Origin: Phaeobacter cretensis
GTDB lineage: Bacteria > Pseudomonadota > Alphaproteobacteria > Rhodobacterales > Rhodobacteraceae
Length of the DNA: 64,000 nucleotides
Direction of reading: 5' to 3'
NCBI RefSeq assembly: GCF_047372505.1
Contig: NZ_JBKBEU010000001.1
Location: forward strand, 3,410,001-3,474,000
Shown: positions 8,505 to 18,376 of the stretch, piece by piece
Layout of the letters: each line of letters begins with the position of its first letter
Position numbering within the stretch: the first letter of the stretch is position 1
Program-made: the position numbers and the translations under genes
Notes under the pieces: generated by a model
The model's database searches: none
What the model was told of the DNA's origin: nothing
What the model saw: the letters and a program-made list of their open reading frames with translations, nothing else

Positions 8505-8960
8505 GTGGATAAGATTGATCGCAGGATCTTGGCCGCCCTGCAGGAAAACGGTCGTATTAAAATCGCGGAGTTGGCCGAGAAGGTAGGCCTCTCCGCCACG
8601 CCCTGCGCACGTCGGGTCGCCAACCTGGAGGATTGTGGTGTAATTTCCGGCTATTCCGCGCGGGTTGATCAGGCCGAAGTCGGGCTCCCCGTCACTATTT
8701 TTGTCGCGGTGGAATTGGAGCGGCAATCGACGGAGGGGTTGCAAGCATTTGAGGCCGCTATTCGGCGGTTTGACCAGGTGATGGAGTGTTACCTGATGAC
8801 AGGGAGTCGCGATATTCTGCTGCGCGTCGTGGCACAGGATCTAACCGATTTTGATCAGTTCCTCGAACACCGGCTGATGCGTGTGCCAGGCATTCGAAAC
8901 ACCCGATCGAGCTTCACACTGCGGACGATGATCTGCCGCAATGTCTTGCCCTTGGAATAG
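8505..8960 (+). CDS. Lrp/AsnC-family transcriptional regulator
   Basis: A 151-residue regulator with the AsnC-type winged HTH at residues about 2-60 (DKIDRRILAALQENGRI, then the recognition part LSATPCARRVANLED) and the C-terminal RAM ligand domain (about 65-140; VMECYLMTGSRDILLRVVAQD). Start is a GTG at 8505 behind AGAGGAAAG. Family members sense amino acids, and its divergent position beside leucine dehydrogenase points to control of branched-chain amino acid use. BkdR/PutR-type activators have this same arrangement. Confidence 0.9.
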   Translation: MDKIDRRILAALQENGRIKIAELAEKVGLSATPCARRVANLEDCGVISGYSARVDQAEVGLPVTIFVAVELERQSTEGLQAFEAAIRRFDQVMECYLMTGSRDILLRVVAQDLTDFDQFLEHRLMRVPGIRNTRSSFTLRTMICRNVLPLE

Positions 8961-9080
8961 CCTGAAGTAAGGGACGCACGGTCCCGCCAGTATGTTGCTC
9001 AGCGAAAAGTGTCGAGCTTTAGTCTTTTTCGCGCAGCCCCTCTTGCAGCGGTTTTTGGGCGACGGTATGACCGCGCTCAA

Positions 9081-9155
9081 GGGTGATTAGCTCAGTGGTA
9101 GAGCGCTTCGTTCACATCGAAGATGTCAGGAGTTCAAATCTCTTATCACCCACCA
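9081..9155 (+). tRNA. tRNA-Val (anticodon CAC)
   Basis: A full cloverleaf: acceptor GGGTGAT/ATCACCC, D-arm AGCTCAGTGGTAGAGC, anticodon stem CTTCG/CGAAG with loop TTCACAT, T-arm GTTCAAATC, discriminator A and an encoded CCA. The anticodon CAC reads Val GTG. An integrase remnant starts 90 bases downstream, so this gene was probably the attachment site of the decayed prophage. Confidence 0.97.
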
Positions 9156-9245
9156 TCCTACCCCTTTTAAAACAAAGAAAACCCTTGCAAATAAGGGGCT
9201 TTGTCCGTTTCAAGGTAACAACTTTGGTTACCAACGGGGTTGGGA

Positions 9246-10210
9246 ATGGCTGGCAAAGTCATGCACATTGTCATACGCAAGGGGCGCTATCACGCCCGGC
9301 TTGTGATTCCGAAGCACCTGCGGGAAATCCTTGGGAAGACCGAACTGCGCACCCCACTGGGTGGTGACTACCGGCAGGCACTAAAGCTGCTTCCCGGGGC
9401 GGTGGCCCAGCTCCAGCACCAGATTGTCCTGGCTGAGAGAAGGGCCGGGGCAGGGCAGCCGCAGGCAGTTCCCGCCTGCTATCCGCTGGCGCCTGATCAG
9501 CTAGCGCACAGCCTCTACACTCAGCGGCTCGCCTTTGACGACGAACTGCGCAATGACCCCCGCTGGCCGGGGGGGATTGACGATCTGCTGGTGCAGTGGT
9601 TGCGGGACGCTATTGCAGAGAAAGCCAATGACGCAGAGCTGGGCGAGTTGGTGGGCGCACAGATCGAACGCTTCCGGGCCGCTGGCAACCTAAGCGCCGA
9701 ACCGGGCAGCACCGAATGGCGTGAGATTGCCCGTGCCTTGTGTATGCGGAGCTAGAGGCGATGGCAGCGGGCTGCTGAGCGCGATGAAGGGGATTTTCCG
9801 GCACACCTACCTCGCCGGTTATTAGGGACGCTCAGCCCCCGGTAGATGCCCCCAAGTCGGCCAGCATGAAACAGCTCTGGAATGACTATGTGACCATGCG
9901 CATGCAGACCGGGTCCGCTGTTCCATCACGGGACAGACGCGACGCAATTCAAGAACAAGGCCACTCAGATACCAAACCGGCTGGCGGAATGGCTGCGCGA
10001 CAAAGACTTAGTTCCGGATGGGGTGCGACCTACCCACGCTTGGCGGCACCGCTTCAAGAGCCAGTGTATCGAGTTGGATGTTCGGCGCGTATCTATGACG
10101 CCATTCAGGGCCACTCCGGCAAGACGGCTTCAGAGAACTATGGAGATGTGAGTTTGAAGGCGAAGGTCAACGCTATCAACAAGCTGCCCACGTATGGCTT
10201 GAGTGCTTGA
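9246..10210 (+). pseudogene. tyrosine recombinase (phage integrase), broken
   Basis: The first frame (9246-9755) encodes the N-terminal part of a phage-type tyrosine recombinase of the DUF6538 kind (RYHARLVIPKHLREILGKTE). After a stop, later pieces of the same protein appear in shifted frames: a middle fragment from 9866 (SMKQLWNDYVTMRMQTG), the catalytic box HAWRHRFK near 10040 in a second frame, and the C-terminal segment YDAIQGHSGKTASENYGD at about 10100-10210. Several lesions plus a missing central part make it inactive. Its place just beyond tRNA-Val(CAC) is the classical site for such an element. Confidence 0.85.
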
Positions 10211-10292
10211 CAGGTAATTACATAACTTTCTTATTTCGCCGTGAATTGTTGCGTGGTAATTTTGCCACATCAATCAACTCGCAGCGGAACAC

Positions 10293-11500
10293 ATGGCCTT
10301 TCAGAAGCTCAAAAACGCACTTGAATTCGGCGCCGAACAAAAAGCGCTGACCCTTACTGATCCCGATGCATTGGCCCAGCTTGGAGCGGTGCCAACCACT
10401 TCTGGCCTGAGTATCGGTCCCGGCAATGCAATGCGCGTTCCTGCTGTTGCTTGTGCCGTGTCACTTATCTCTGAGACCGTCGGCGCGCTGTCGGTAAAGC
10501 TCTATGACCGTGACAGCAAGGAAGCCCGACCGATCACCCGGCTTACCGGCTGGTGCATGATGAGGCGAACGAGTGGACGAGCGCGGCAGAGCTGCGCGAA
10601 AAGCTGACCACTGATGCCCTGCTGCACGGTGCCGGTCACGCCCAGGTGATCCGCCTGAATGACGGCACCCCGTATGAGCTTCACCGGCTGGAACCCGGCA
10701 AGGTGCAGCCCAACTTTGAGGCAGACGGTGAACCCTTCTATCTGGTTTCGACTGACAGCAATCAGGTTCGCATGTCCTATCGTGACGTTTTGCGGATCGA
10801 AGCCTTCGGCGGCGTATCTCCGATCACGCTGGGCCGGAAGGCGATTGCCCTGGCTCTGAGCTTCGAAAGCCATATCGGCGGGATCTTTGCGAACGGTGGC
10901 CGTCCTTCCGGCGTCATCAAGGCGCAGAAGGTCATGGATGTGGAAGCGAAGAAGAAGGTAGCATCGAGTTGGTTTGCGACGCATGTCGGCTCCAAGGCAG
11001 GCGGCACGGCCATCCTTGATGAAGGCATGGATTACACGCCGCTGAGCATGACCCTTGCTGATACCCAGTTTGCGGAAAACCGGCTTGAACAGATCCGGGA
11101 GATTGCGCGCGCCTTTAACATCCCGGCGGCAATGCTGGGTGAATTGAGCCGCGCCACATGGTCAAAACTCGAACAGCTCAACCGTCAGTTCTATGACATG
11201 ACGCTCAAGCCCTGGCTGACAGATTGGAGCTGGGCCTATGCCCTGTGCCTGCTGACTCCGGAGGAACGCAAGGCGGCCCATTTCGAGGCTGTGACCGACG
11301 ACCTTCTGATGACTGACACAACAGCCCGTGCAGCAGCCTTGGGCCAGTATCGCAGCATGGGGGTGATTACTGCGAATGAGGGTAAGGCGAAGCTAAACCT
11401 GCCGGCCCGTGATGGCGGCGACACGCTGGAAAACCCCTACACCACGACAACCACAACTACGACCGGCCCCGCTGCGTCCAAAAAGGAAAAGCCCGAATGA
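10293..11500 (+). pseudogene. phage portal protein (HK97 type), frameshifted
   Basis: Two overlapping frames together encode an HK97-family portal protein: 10293-10545 for the N-terminus (RVPAVACAVSLISETVGALSVKLYD) and about 10540-11500 for the rest (LVHDEANEWTSAAELREKL, then AFNIPAAMLGELSRATWSKLEQ). Portal proteins form the ring through which DNA enters the capsid. One base is gained or lost near 10530-10545. The C-terminus carries a low-complexity run of eight Thr residues. The start at 10293 is ATG. A decayed integrase upstream supports a real prophage remnant rather than a sequencing error. Confidence 0.8.
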
Positions 11501-11850
11501 CCGCCAAAAACACTGAATCAAAAGTCACCCTTACTGTAGAGGCAGATGTAGGAGCGTTTGAAGTCGCGCTAGAAAAAGAATTCAAACCTGCGCTGCACGC
11601 TGCAATTCAAAAGTGCGTTGATGAGTTTATTGGCAACTCTCTTTCCGGCTGCGTTCGCTTTGAAGACGGTGGATCGGCCCGGACGGCTGCTGAAAACCCT
11701 TGCTGTGATCTTGCGCCGGGTGCGGAGGCAGGACTGTTGGCCATGGCCGCTCTACGCGATGACGATCAGGTTCATTCCTTCGCAATCAACATTGGTAAAG
11801 GCGTGGTGCAGGTCATGCGGCTTGGTGCAACGCAGGAACAGGCCGCATGA
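11497..11850 (+). CDS. phage-associated hypothetical protein
   Basis: A 117-residue ORF overlapping the portal gene by ATGA, as adjacent phage genes do. The sequence is acidic and soluble, with no motif I recognise. It ends where an IS3-type transposase fragment begins, so its C-terminus could have been altered by that insertion. Confidence 0.5.
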   Translation: MTAKNTESKVTLTVEADVGAFEVALEKEFKPALHAAIQKCVDEFIGNSLSGCVRFEDGGSARTAAENPCCDLAPGAEAGLLAMAALRDDDQVHSFAINIGKGVVQVMRLGATQEQAA

Positions 11851-12130
11851 ACCTGACCCACCCGCAAACCCAGGGCAAGATCGCGCGCTGGCATCAGACG
11901 CTAAAACCCGCATCCTTCCGGAGAACTACGACCTGACCGGTCACCTCAGGCAACAGATCGACACCTTTGTCGATCATTACAACAACCAGCGCTACCACGA
12001 GAGCCTGAAGAACCTCACCCCGGCTGACGTCTACTTCGGACGGCGCAAAACCATTCTGAAACAACGAGAAAGGATCAAACGGAAGACCATCGAAACGCGA
12101 CGCTCTCTTCACCGCAAATCCGCCGCATAA
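11847..12130 (+). pseudogene. IS3-family transposase (OrfB) C-terminal fragment
   Basis: The last roughly 90 codons of an IS3-type OrfB: GKIARWHQTLK, the segment IDTFVDHYNNQRYHESLKN, then LTPADVYFGRRKTIL, typical of the rve-domain end. A one-base shift occurs near 11905 between WHQTLK and RILPENYD. The first two catalytic Asp residues are absent. It is a stub left in the prophage remnant and marks its right side; no second terminal repeat could be defined. Confidence 0.8.
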
Positions 12131-12294
12131 TCAAACCAATCAGATGCGCCAGACCTTTTCTTAGATAAGGCAGCCATCTGTCCCAAAATCCCTGACTAAG
12201 GAGAGCAAAGCTCTTCTCAGTTTGAACAAACCTCTCTAGATTTTGCGGTAAACGCCGAATGGCGATGCAACTAGATGCAACAAAGAGGGCAGGC

Positions 12295-12864
12295 ATGGCA
12301 TATCCGAAAATTTGGTTCCTGCGGCACGGGCAGACGGAATGGAACGCCGAGGGGCGTATTCAGGGGCAGCTGGAATCACAACTTAGCCCCTTGGGCCTAG
12401 AGCACGCGCAGCAGCAAGCAGCGCTTATGGCTCCGATCCTTGCGCAGGGGCCTGCTTGTTTTGTGTCGCCATTGGGCCGCGCACAGCAGACCGCCCAGAT
12501 CGCTTTGAGTGGCCGGCCCTATATTACGGATGCGCGTTTGGCCGAGGCTCAGGCCGGTGTGTTTCAGGGTATGACCCGCACAGAGGTCGCCGCACAGCAC
12601 CCGGATATCTATGCGGCTAACCCGCTTAACCTTGATTTGTTCTGCGCTGCCCCAGAGGGCGAGGGGTTTGCGGCTTTTCGTGACCGTATCGAGGATTTTC
12701 TCGAAGGTCTGTGCGAGCCCACTGTGGTGGTAGCGCATGGGCTGTGGGGGCAAGTGCTGCGCGGCTTAATCTGCGGGCTCTCCCGAGGTGATATGGCGGT
12801 GTTGCCAAATGAACAAGGGTGCATTTACCAGCTTTGGCAGGGCGAGGAGCAGGTGCTGCGATAG
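12295..12864 (+). CDS. histidine phosphatase family protein (phosphoglycerate mutase-like)
   Basis: A 189-residue member of the histidine phosphatase superfamily. The phospho-acceptor motif is FLRHGQTEWN near the start, with the second catalytic His in VVVAHGLWGQVLRG. These enzymes remove phosphate from small metabolites or act as cofactor-dependent mutases; substrate cannot be told from sequence. The start at 12295 follows AAAGAGGGC and puts RHG close to the N-terminus as normal. Confidence 0.88.
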   Translation: MAYPKIWFLRHGQTEWNAEGRIQGQLESQLSPLGLEHAQQQAALMAPILAQGPACFVSPLGRAQQTAQIALSGRPYITDARLAEAQAGVFQGMTRTEVAAQHPDIYAANPLNLDLFCAAPEGEGFAAFRDRIEDFLEGLCEPTVVVAHGLWGQVLRGLICGLSRGDMAVLPNEQGCIYQLWQGEEQVLR

Positions 12865-12941
12865 GGGGCGTCATTTTTTCGGATATTTTTTCGATTTGCC
12901 TCTTGCGCCCACCGTCAGCATTCTCTAAATCCCCGCTCACC

Positions 12942-13017
<76 letters not shown>

Positions 13018-13317
13018 TTCTTCCTTTGAAAAATACGCTCTACCTCTGGCCGTGACAATTATTTGCGTGCCCTGATGTATCTAATAGCCGATTGGTAGGG
13101 TGGGTAGTTCTGTCGAGATGAGCTTCGATGGTGTATGGTGTAAATCGTTGAATGATCTTGAGAATATCGAGAAAACAACAGCTTAAGATGTGTCGCCGCG
13201 GTGGCTCCATTTTTTTTCATCGAAACGACAGAAAATGCCAAAACACCGCTTGACGATCCCTCGGTGCTGCGAATATTACAGCCCAACGTTCAGCGGCGAC
13301 GCTGGATGGAACAGCAA

Positions 13318-13394
13318 GCGGTTGTAGCTCAGTTGGTTAGAGTACCGGCCTGTCACGCCGGGGGTCGCGGGTTCGAGCCCCGTCAACCGCGCCA
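13318..13394 (+). tRNA. tRNA-Asp (anticodon GTC), copy 1
   Basis: 77 bases with acceptor GCGGTTG/CAACCGC, anticodon stem CCGGC/GCCGG around loop CTGTCAC, T-arm GGTTCGAGCC, encoded CCA. The first of three tandem copies. The preceding 300 bases (13018-13317) hold no gene and must contain the tRNA promoter. Confidence 0.97.
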
Positions 13395-13445
13395 CTGCTG
13401 TCAGCCCCGGATCCGGGTTAAAGGGTTCAGATGAAAGTAAAATGC

Positions 13446-13522
13446 GCGGTTGTAGCTCAGTTGGTTAGAGTACCGGCCTGTCACGCCGGGGGTCGCGGGT
13501 TCGAGCCCCGTCAACCGCGCCA
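13446..13522 (+). tRNA. tRNA-Asp (anticodon GTC), copy 2
   Basis: Identical to copy 1 over the 77 bases. It starts 51 bases after copy 1, so both are probably cut from one transcript. Confidence 0.97.
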
Positions 13523-13622
13523 CTTTCACCCTGTCTCGGGGCGTCTAGTACTAGACGAGAGACCGCCCCGGAGGGGAAAGATGTTTCAGGCGCCAGCGTC
13601 TGATTTGCCGAAAGGTCCATGC

Positions 13623-13699
13623 GCGGTTGTAGCTCAGCTGGTTAGAGTACCGGCCTGTCACGCCGGGGGTCGCGGGTTCGAGCCCCGTCAACCGCGCCA
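13623..13699 (+). tRNA. tRNA-Asp (anticodon GTC), copy 3
   Basis: Same as copies 1 and 2 except one T to C change in the D-loop (AGCTCAGCTGG). It follows copy 2 by 100 bases; the spacer holds a hairpin around 13537-13570 rich in CGGGGCG/CGCCCCG. Confidence 0.97.
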
Positions 13700-13919
13700 C
13701 TTTTTCCTGCCCTTATCGATGAACATGTCCTTTTTCTGAGGGGCTATTGCTATTGTTGTGACAGAGGTTCTTAGCGACCTTGGTTAGTCAGTGGGTTCGT
13801 CCGTGCGGGCTACAGGTTGCCCTTGGTGCTGGTACATAGATCTTCGGCTAGTGTGTCTCGGAAAGATTGTGTGGCGCGCAGCTGTGCGCACCACGGTGTT
13901 TTGCTGTCGTTCTATCGCA

Positions 13920-15311
13920 TTATTTGCGTGTCAGAGCGTCCAGGACACGCGCCCAAGAACGGATGCCTTTGTGAAAGCTCTCCAGATCGTATTTCTCGTT
14001 TGGGGAGTGAATGGCGTCGTCCTCATTTGCAAAGCCGATCAGCATCGCATCCATGCCAAGGATCGATTTGAAGAATCCTGCAATCGGGATGGAACCGCCC
14101 ATGCCGCAAAATACCGCTTCGCGATTCCATTCATCTGAGAGCGCACCGCGGGCGGCCTCGAATTCGGGGCGGGAGATGTTCATCACCGACGCGCGGGAGC
14201 CTTCCAAATCATTGTCCCATTTCACCCGAGTGTCGGGCTTCAGACGGTCTTCGACGTGCTTACGAAGCTTGTCGCGCAATGCGTCGGGATCCATATCACC
14301 CACCAGACGGCAGGTGATCTTGCAGTGGGCTTCCGATGGGATCACGGTTTTAGAGCCAGCGCCATTGTAGCCGCCCCAAAGGCCGTTCACCTCCAATGTC
14401 GGTCGTGCCCACTGTTGTTCCAGCACGGAGCGATCCTTTTCGCCGTGTGGTTGGGTGTACCCGGCGTTGGAGAGGTAGTCATTCTGGTCAAAGCCGCAGC
14501 CTTCCCACTGACGCAACTGGTCTTCTGGCACCTCATGGACGCCTTCGTAGAAGCCTTCGACGGCAACGCGGCCGGTTTCTTCGTCATAGAAGGACGCAAC
14601 GATACGGCTGAGCTCACGCAAGGGGTTCAGGCCTGGTCCGCCGTAGTGACCGGAATGCAAATCAATGCGCGGGCCGACTAGCGTGAATTCATCCTTCAGC
14701 ATGCCGCGCAGCTGTGAAGAGATGGACGGGACACCGCGTGAGACCATGGAGGTGTCACAGATCAAGGCCAGATCTGCCTTCAGCTCTGCAGAGTGCTGTT
14801 CCATGAAAGGTATCAATGAGGGTGAGCCGGATTCTTCTTCCCCTTCGAAGAAGAATGTGATGCGGCAGGGCAGGGTGCCATTCACAGCTTGCCAGGCACG
14901 GCAGGCCTCAACAAAGGTCATCAGCTGACCTTTGTCATCTGATGCTCCACGGCCACGAATAACGGTTCCTCGTTCGGTCTCCTCCAGCACCGGCTCAAAC
15001 GGCGGGGTCTTCCACAGCTCAAGCGGGTCGACCGGTTGGACGTCATAGTGGCCATAGAACAGAACATGCGGCAGCGAGTCGTCCTGAGGGCCGACATGGC
15101 CTATCACCATCGCGTGGCCGGGGGTGGTACGCTTTTCTGCATCGATCCCAATGGAGCGAAGATCGCTGACGAGCCAGTCGGCAGCCTTGTCGCAGTCTTT
15201 TTTATAGGCGGGATCGGTGGAAATGGATTGAATGCGCAGTAATTCCATAAGCCGCAGGGTGGCGGCATCTAGGTCGGTATCGATCCGGTCCAGGACGTCG
15301 TTCAATGACAT
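13920..15311 (-). CDS. M20-family metallopeptidase (dipeptidase)
   Basis: A 463-residue M20/M25/M40 peptidase that hydrolyses dipeptides or related amides with two zinc ions. Metal-binding segments are visible in order: FYGHYDVQPVDP, GRGASDDKGQ, FEGEEESGSPSL, a Cys-Asp-Thr segment and the C-terminal DDAIHSPNEKYD. The dimerisation domain (about 190-350) contains LVGPRIDLHSGHYGG. The start at 15311 has AGGAG about 11 bases upstream; a longer frame to 15434 lacks family similarity. It lies back to back with hemA. Confidence 0.92.
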   Translation of the reverse strand: MSLNDVLDRIDTDLDAATLRLMELLRIQSISTDPAYKKDCDKAADWLVSDLRSIGIDAEKRTTPGHAMVIGHVGPQDDSLPHVLFYGHYDVQPVDPLELWKTPPFEPVLEETERGTVIRGRGASDDKGQLMTFVEACRAWQAVNGTLPCRITFFFEGEEESGSPSLIPFMEQHSAELKADLALICDTSMVSRGVPSISSQLRGMLKDEFTLVGPRIDLHSGHYGGPGLNPLRELSRIVASFYDEETGRVAVEGFYEGVHEVPEDQLRQWEGCGFDQNDYLSNAGYTQPHGEKDRSVLEQQWARPTLEVNGLWGGYNGAGSKTVIPSEAHCKITCRLVGDMDPDALRDKLRKHVEDRLKPDTRVKWDNDLEGSRASVMNISRPEFEAARGALSDEWNREAVFCGMGGSIPIAGFFKSILGMDAMLIGFANEDDAIHSPNEKYDLESFHKGIRSWARVLDALTRK

Positions 15312-15476
15312 ATTCGGAGAGCTCCTGCTGTTGTTGATTGGCTTGCGCCGGACCCTAACAGCGCCTTTCGGCAGGGGCCAGAGCGCAGCGACTGCTGGCA
15401 GGTGACGTCGAGATGCGTCGGATTGTAGCGTCAAACAAGCGTTACAATTCTTGCCGCCGGGAGCGCAAAGGTCTAT

Positions 15477-15490
15477 TTGAGCTAAATCAA
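15477..15490. promoter_or_regulatory. FNR/FnrL-type binding site upstream of hemA
   Basis: TTGAGCTAAATCAA matches the FNR consensus TTGAT-N4-ATCAA at 9 of 10 fixed positions and lies 136 bases before the hemA start. In Rhodobacter, FnrL activates hemA when oxygen falls, which fits. The site is also in range of the divergent peptidase gene. Confidence 0.65.
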
Positions 15491-15625
15491 GGCTGCCTCT
15501 GTTCCTTCTGCGTATTTGATTGATCCAACGGAAGGTTCAGGTTATCTATTCGATAATGTGAATATATATGCCCGACCACAGCTTGCACCGGATCCGCTGG
15601 TGCCAACTATGCCATGGAGATGCCG

Positions 15626-16849
15626 GTGGACTATACCGCGAAACTCGACCAAGCGATTGACCAACTCCACACGGAAGGTCGCTATCGTACATTCATCGAT
15701 ATCGAGCGGCAGAACGGGCACTTCCCGCATGCGGTCTGGACACGTCCCGATGGCCGTAAGCAGGACATAACGGTATGGTGCGGCAACGATTATCTCGGGA
15801 TGGGGCAACATCCTGTGGTGCTGGACGCTATGCATGACGCCATTGATGCAACTGGCGCAGGCTCTGGTGGTACACGGAACATTTCGGGCACGACTGTCTA
15901 CCACAAACAGCTGGAAGCTGAGCTTGCGGATTTGCACAAGAAAGAGGCAGCGCTGCTGTTTACGTCGGCGTATATTGCCAATGATGCGACACTAAGCACG
16001 CTACCTAAGCTGTTTCCTGGCCTGATTATCTTTTCGGATGCTCTGAACCATGCCTCGATGATCGAAGGCGTACGCCGCAATGGAGGGGCTAAACGTATCT
16101 TCCGCCACAATGATGTTGCTCATCTTCGTGAGCTTCTGGAGGCGGCGGACCCTGCAGCCCCTAAGTTGATTGCCTTTGAATCGATCTATTCCATGGATGG
16201 TGATTTCGGCGCGATTGCGGAGATTTGCGATCTGGCGGATGAATTCGGTGCTCTGACGTACATCGACGAGGTGCATGCCGTGGGCATGTATGGCTTGCGT
16301 GGTGGCGGCGTGACCGAACGTGATGGCCTGATGGACAGGGTCGATATCGTTAATGGAACATTGGCCAAGGCTTATGGCGTGATGGGCGGCTATATCGCGG
16401 CATCGGCGAAAATGTGTGATGCTATACGCTCTTACGCGCCGGGTTTCATCTTTACGACCTCGTTGGCACCAACGGTTGCTGCAGGCGCTGTGGCGTCTGT
16501 TGCGCATCTCAAGACAGCACCGGAATTGCGCGACCAGCACCAGTTGCAGGCGCGCATTCTAAAAATGCGACTGAAAGGGTTGGGCCTGCCGATTATCGAC
16601 CACGGCAGCCACATTGTACCAGTGATTGTTGGTAACGCCGTACATACCCAGAAGTTGAGCGATATGCTGCTGTCTGACCACGGTATCTACGTGCAACCCA
16701 TCAACTTCCCCACGGTGCCGCGCGGCACTGAACGTTTGCGGTTTACCCCGTCGCCGGTACATGGCCCGAAAGAGATCGATGAGTTGGTCAAGGCAATGGA
16801 CGTTTTGTGGTCTCATTGTGCGCTGAATCGTGCCGAATTGGCAGGTTGA
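15626..16849 (+). CDS. hemA: 5-aminolevulinate synthase
   Basis: HemA condenses glycine and succinyl-CoA with pyridoxal phosphate, the first step of tetrapyrrole synthesis in alphaproteobacteria. From the GTG at 15626 the protein is 407 residues, the length of the Rhodobacter enzyme, and the pyridoxal phosphate lysine in GTLAKAYG is residue 248 as in that enzyme. Other landmarks are TGAGSGGTRNISGT, DALNHASMIEGVR, YIDEVHAVGMYG and PINFPTVPRGTERLR. GGAGA lies five bases before the GTG, which decides this start over the ATG at 15614. An FNR-type site lies upstream. Confidence 0.97.
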   Translation: MDYTAKLDQAIDQLHTEGRYRTFIDIERQNGHFPHAVWTRPDGRKQDITVWCGNDYLGMGQHPVVLDAMHDAIDATGAGSGGTRNISGTTVYHKQLEAELADLHKKEAALLFTSAYIANDATLSTLPKLFPGLIIFSDALNHASMIEGVRRNGGAKRIFRHNDVAHLRELLEAADPAAPKLIAFESIYSMDGDFGAIAEICDLADEFGALTYIDEVHAVGMYGLRGGGVTERDGLMDRVDIVNGTLAKAYGVMGGYIAASAKMCDAIRSYAPGFIFTTSLAPTVAAGAVASVAHLKTAPELRDQHQLQARILKMRLKGLGLPIIDHGSHIVPVIVGNAVHTQKLSDMLLSDHGIYVQPINFPTVPRGTERLRFTPSPVHGPKEIDELVKAMDVLWSHCALNRAELAG

Positions 16850-16979
16850 TTCACAGGTCTGTGTCAAATGGGTAAGATTATGGTAGTATACCTCTAATCA
16901 AAGGGCGCAGGCGAATCGCATAAGGCGATCAAGGACGTCCTGAATGTCGAATACGGCAGGCTAATATGGGACAGCAGGC

Positions 16980-18203
16980 ATGATCGGGCGCCTTACTCAG
17001 CGCAAATCGAAGACGCATGACGAATCACCGGAGCTACGCAGCTTTGATGATTATGAACTGCGATTGGGCGATATCATGCGCGGCGAACGAGCCACCATGG
17101 GTAAATCGTTGTTAGATGTTCAACGGGAGTTGCGCATTAAAGCGTCCTATATCTCTGCTATCGAAAACTCCGATCCCACAGTATTTGACACACCCGGATT
17201 TATTGCAGGCTATGTGCGCTCATATGCGCGCTACCTCAATATGAACCCCGATACCACTTTTGATACTTTCTGCCAGGAAAGCGGTTTTCAGGTGGCGCAT
17301 GGTATGTCCGCCGAAGCCTCCGTACGCAAGTCTGCCGGTGCGCCGATTGCGACTGGGATGGGCGGACTTCGCAGCGATGCGTTTACGTCGCCCAATACAC
17401 CGTTTGTGCCGGCAGCGAGCAGCATGTTCAGCCAGATTGAGCTGCGTGCGGTTGGCTCCCTTGCAGTGTTGGTCACACTGATTGGCGGTATTGGTTACGG
17501 CGGGTGGGCTGTCTTGAAAGAAGTGCAACAGGTGCAGATGGCACCTGTGGAACAGACACCTTTCGTGTTGGCGGATCTTGACCCGCTGGCGGGCGTAACC
17601 CGAGACGACGACACAGAGAACGAAGACCCTACACTTGAGGCGCTGGACCGGCTTTATCGGCCGCAGGCCTTGGATGTGCCAGTTATGGTGCCTCGTGATG
17701 GCCCAATTGCAACGCTTGATCCACGTGGGTTTGGCAATTTCGTTATGCCAGACCTGCCATCGGTTGTTCTCGCTGACGCAAGCCTGAGCGCGGATGTGCC
17801 TTTGAGCGCGATGCCTCAGGTGGTTGAGCAGATCGCACCGGCACTGCAAATGGTCGCTGTGCGGCCCTCGTGGGTGCAGGTAACTGCGGTTGATGGCAGC
17901 GTGATCTATGAGACCATTATGGAGCCGGGCCAGCGTTTCGAAATCCCGGCAACCGAAGAGGCACCTCTGTTGCGTACCGGTGAGAGCGGTGCGATCTATT
18001 TTTCCGTCAACGGGGCTCACTATGGTCCGGTAGGCGATCGCGGGCAGGTGACCAAGAATGTTGTGCTGTCCTCGGATGCACTTACCGAGCGCTTTGCTGT
18101 CGCTGATCTGAGCGCAGATCAAAACAGCGCGCTTGCGACGCTTGTGGCCGAACTACAGGCCGAGAACCTCTCCGATACATCCGCAGAGACAATCAGCGAA
18201 TAG
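16980..18203 (+). CDS. RodZ-like HTH membrane protein (DUF4115)
   Basis: A 407-residue protein built like RodZ, a cell-shape factor that links MreB to the membrane. An N-terminal XRE/HTH-25 domain spans about residues 29-105 (LGDIMRGERATMGKSLLDVQ, then IKASYISAIEN and GFIAGYVRSYARYLNM). A membrane helix at about 158-180 (AVGSLAVLVTLIGGIGYGGW) precedes a periplasmic linker and a C-terminal DUF4115 domain (WVQVTAVDGSVIYETIMEPG). It stands between hemA and ispG, all on one strand, with spacing that allows its own promoter. Confidence 0.82.
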   Translation: MIGRLTQRKSKTHDESPELRSFDDYELRLGDIMRGERATMGKSLLDVQRELRIKASYISAIENSDPTVFDTPGFIAGYVRSYARYLNMNPDTTFDTFCQESGFQVAHGMSAEASVRKSAGAPIATGMGGLRSDAFTSPNTPFVPAASSMFSQIELRAVGSLAVLVTLIGGIGYGGWAVLKEVQQVQMAPVEQTPFVLADLDPLAGVTRDDDTENEDPTLEALDRLYRPQALDVPVMVPRDGPIATLDPRGFGNFVMPDLPSVVLADASLSADVPLSAMPQVVEQIAPALQMVAVRPSWVQVTAVDGSVIYETIMEPGQRFEIPATEEAPLLRTGESGAIYFSVNGAHYGPVGDRGQVTKNVVLSSDALTERFAVADLSADQNSALATLVAELQAENLSDTSAETISE

Positions 18204-18376
18204 ATCGTACTGACCGGTTGTTGCCCTTGGTCAATGTTGTGTCCAATGCTGTGACCAACACAGCCTAGGGCCGCGACATTTGGCACGATGTCGTCAGGAT
18301 TTCCTTCATCCCATTGAAGCCGTGCCGCACAGCGCGTATCTAACCGGGGAACCCTGAACAGCGCGGACCGCACCTT

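Noticed and set aside
13318..13699. Three near-identical 77-base units as a CRISPR array
   Set aside because: They are complete tRNA-Asp genes with cloverleaf folding and CCA ends.
17220..18122. 300-codon minus-strand frame opposite the RodZ-like gene
   Set aside because: Cys/His/Arg-rich shadow sequence without ribosome site; the plus-strand gene has clear domains.
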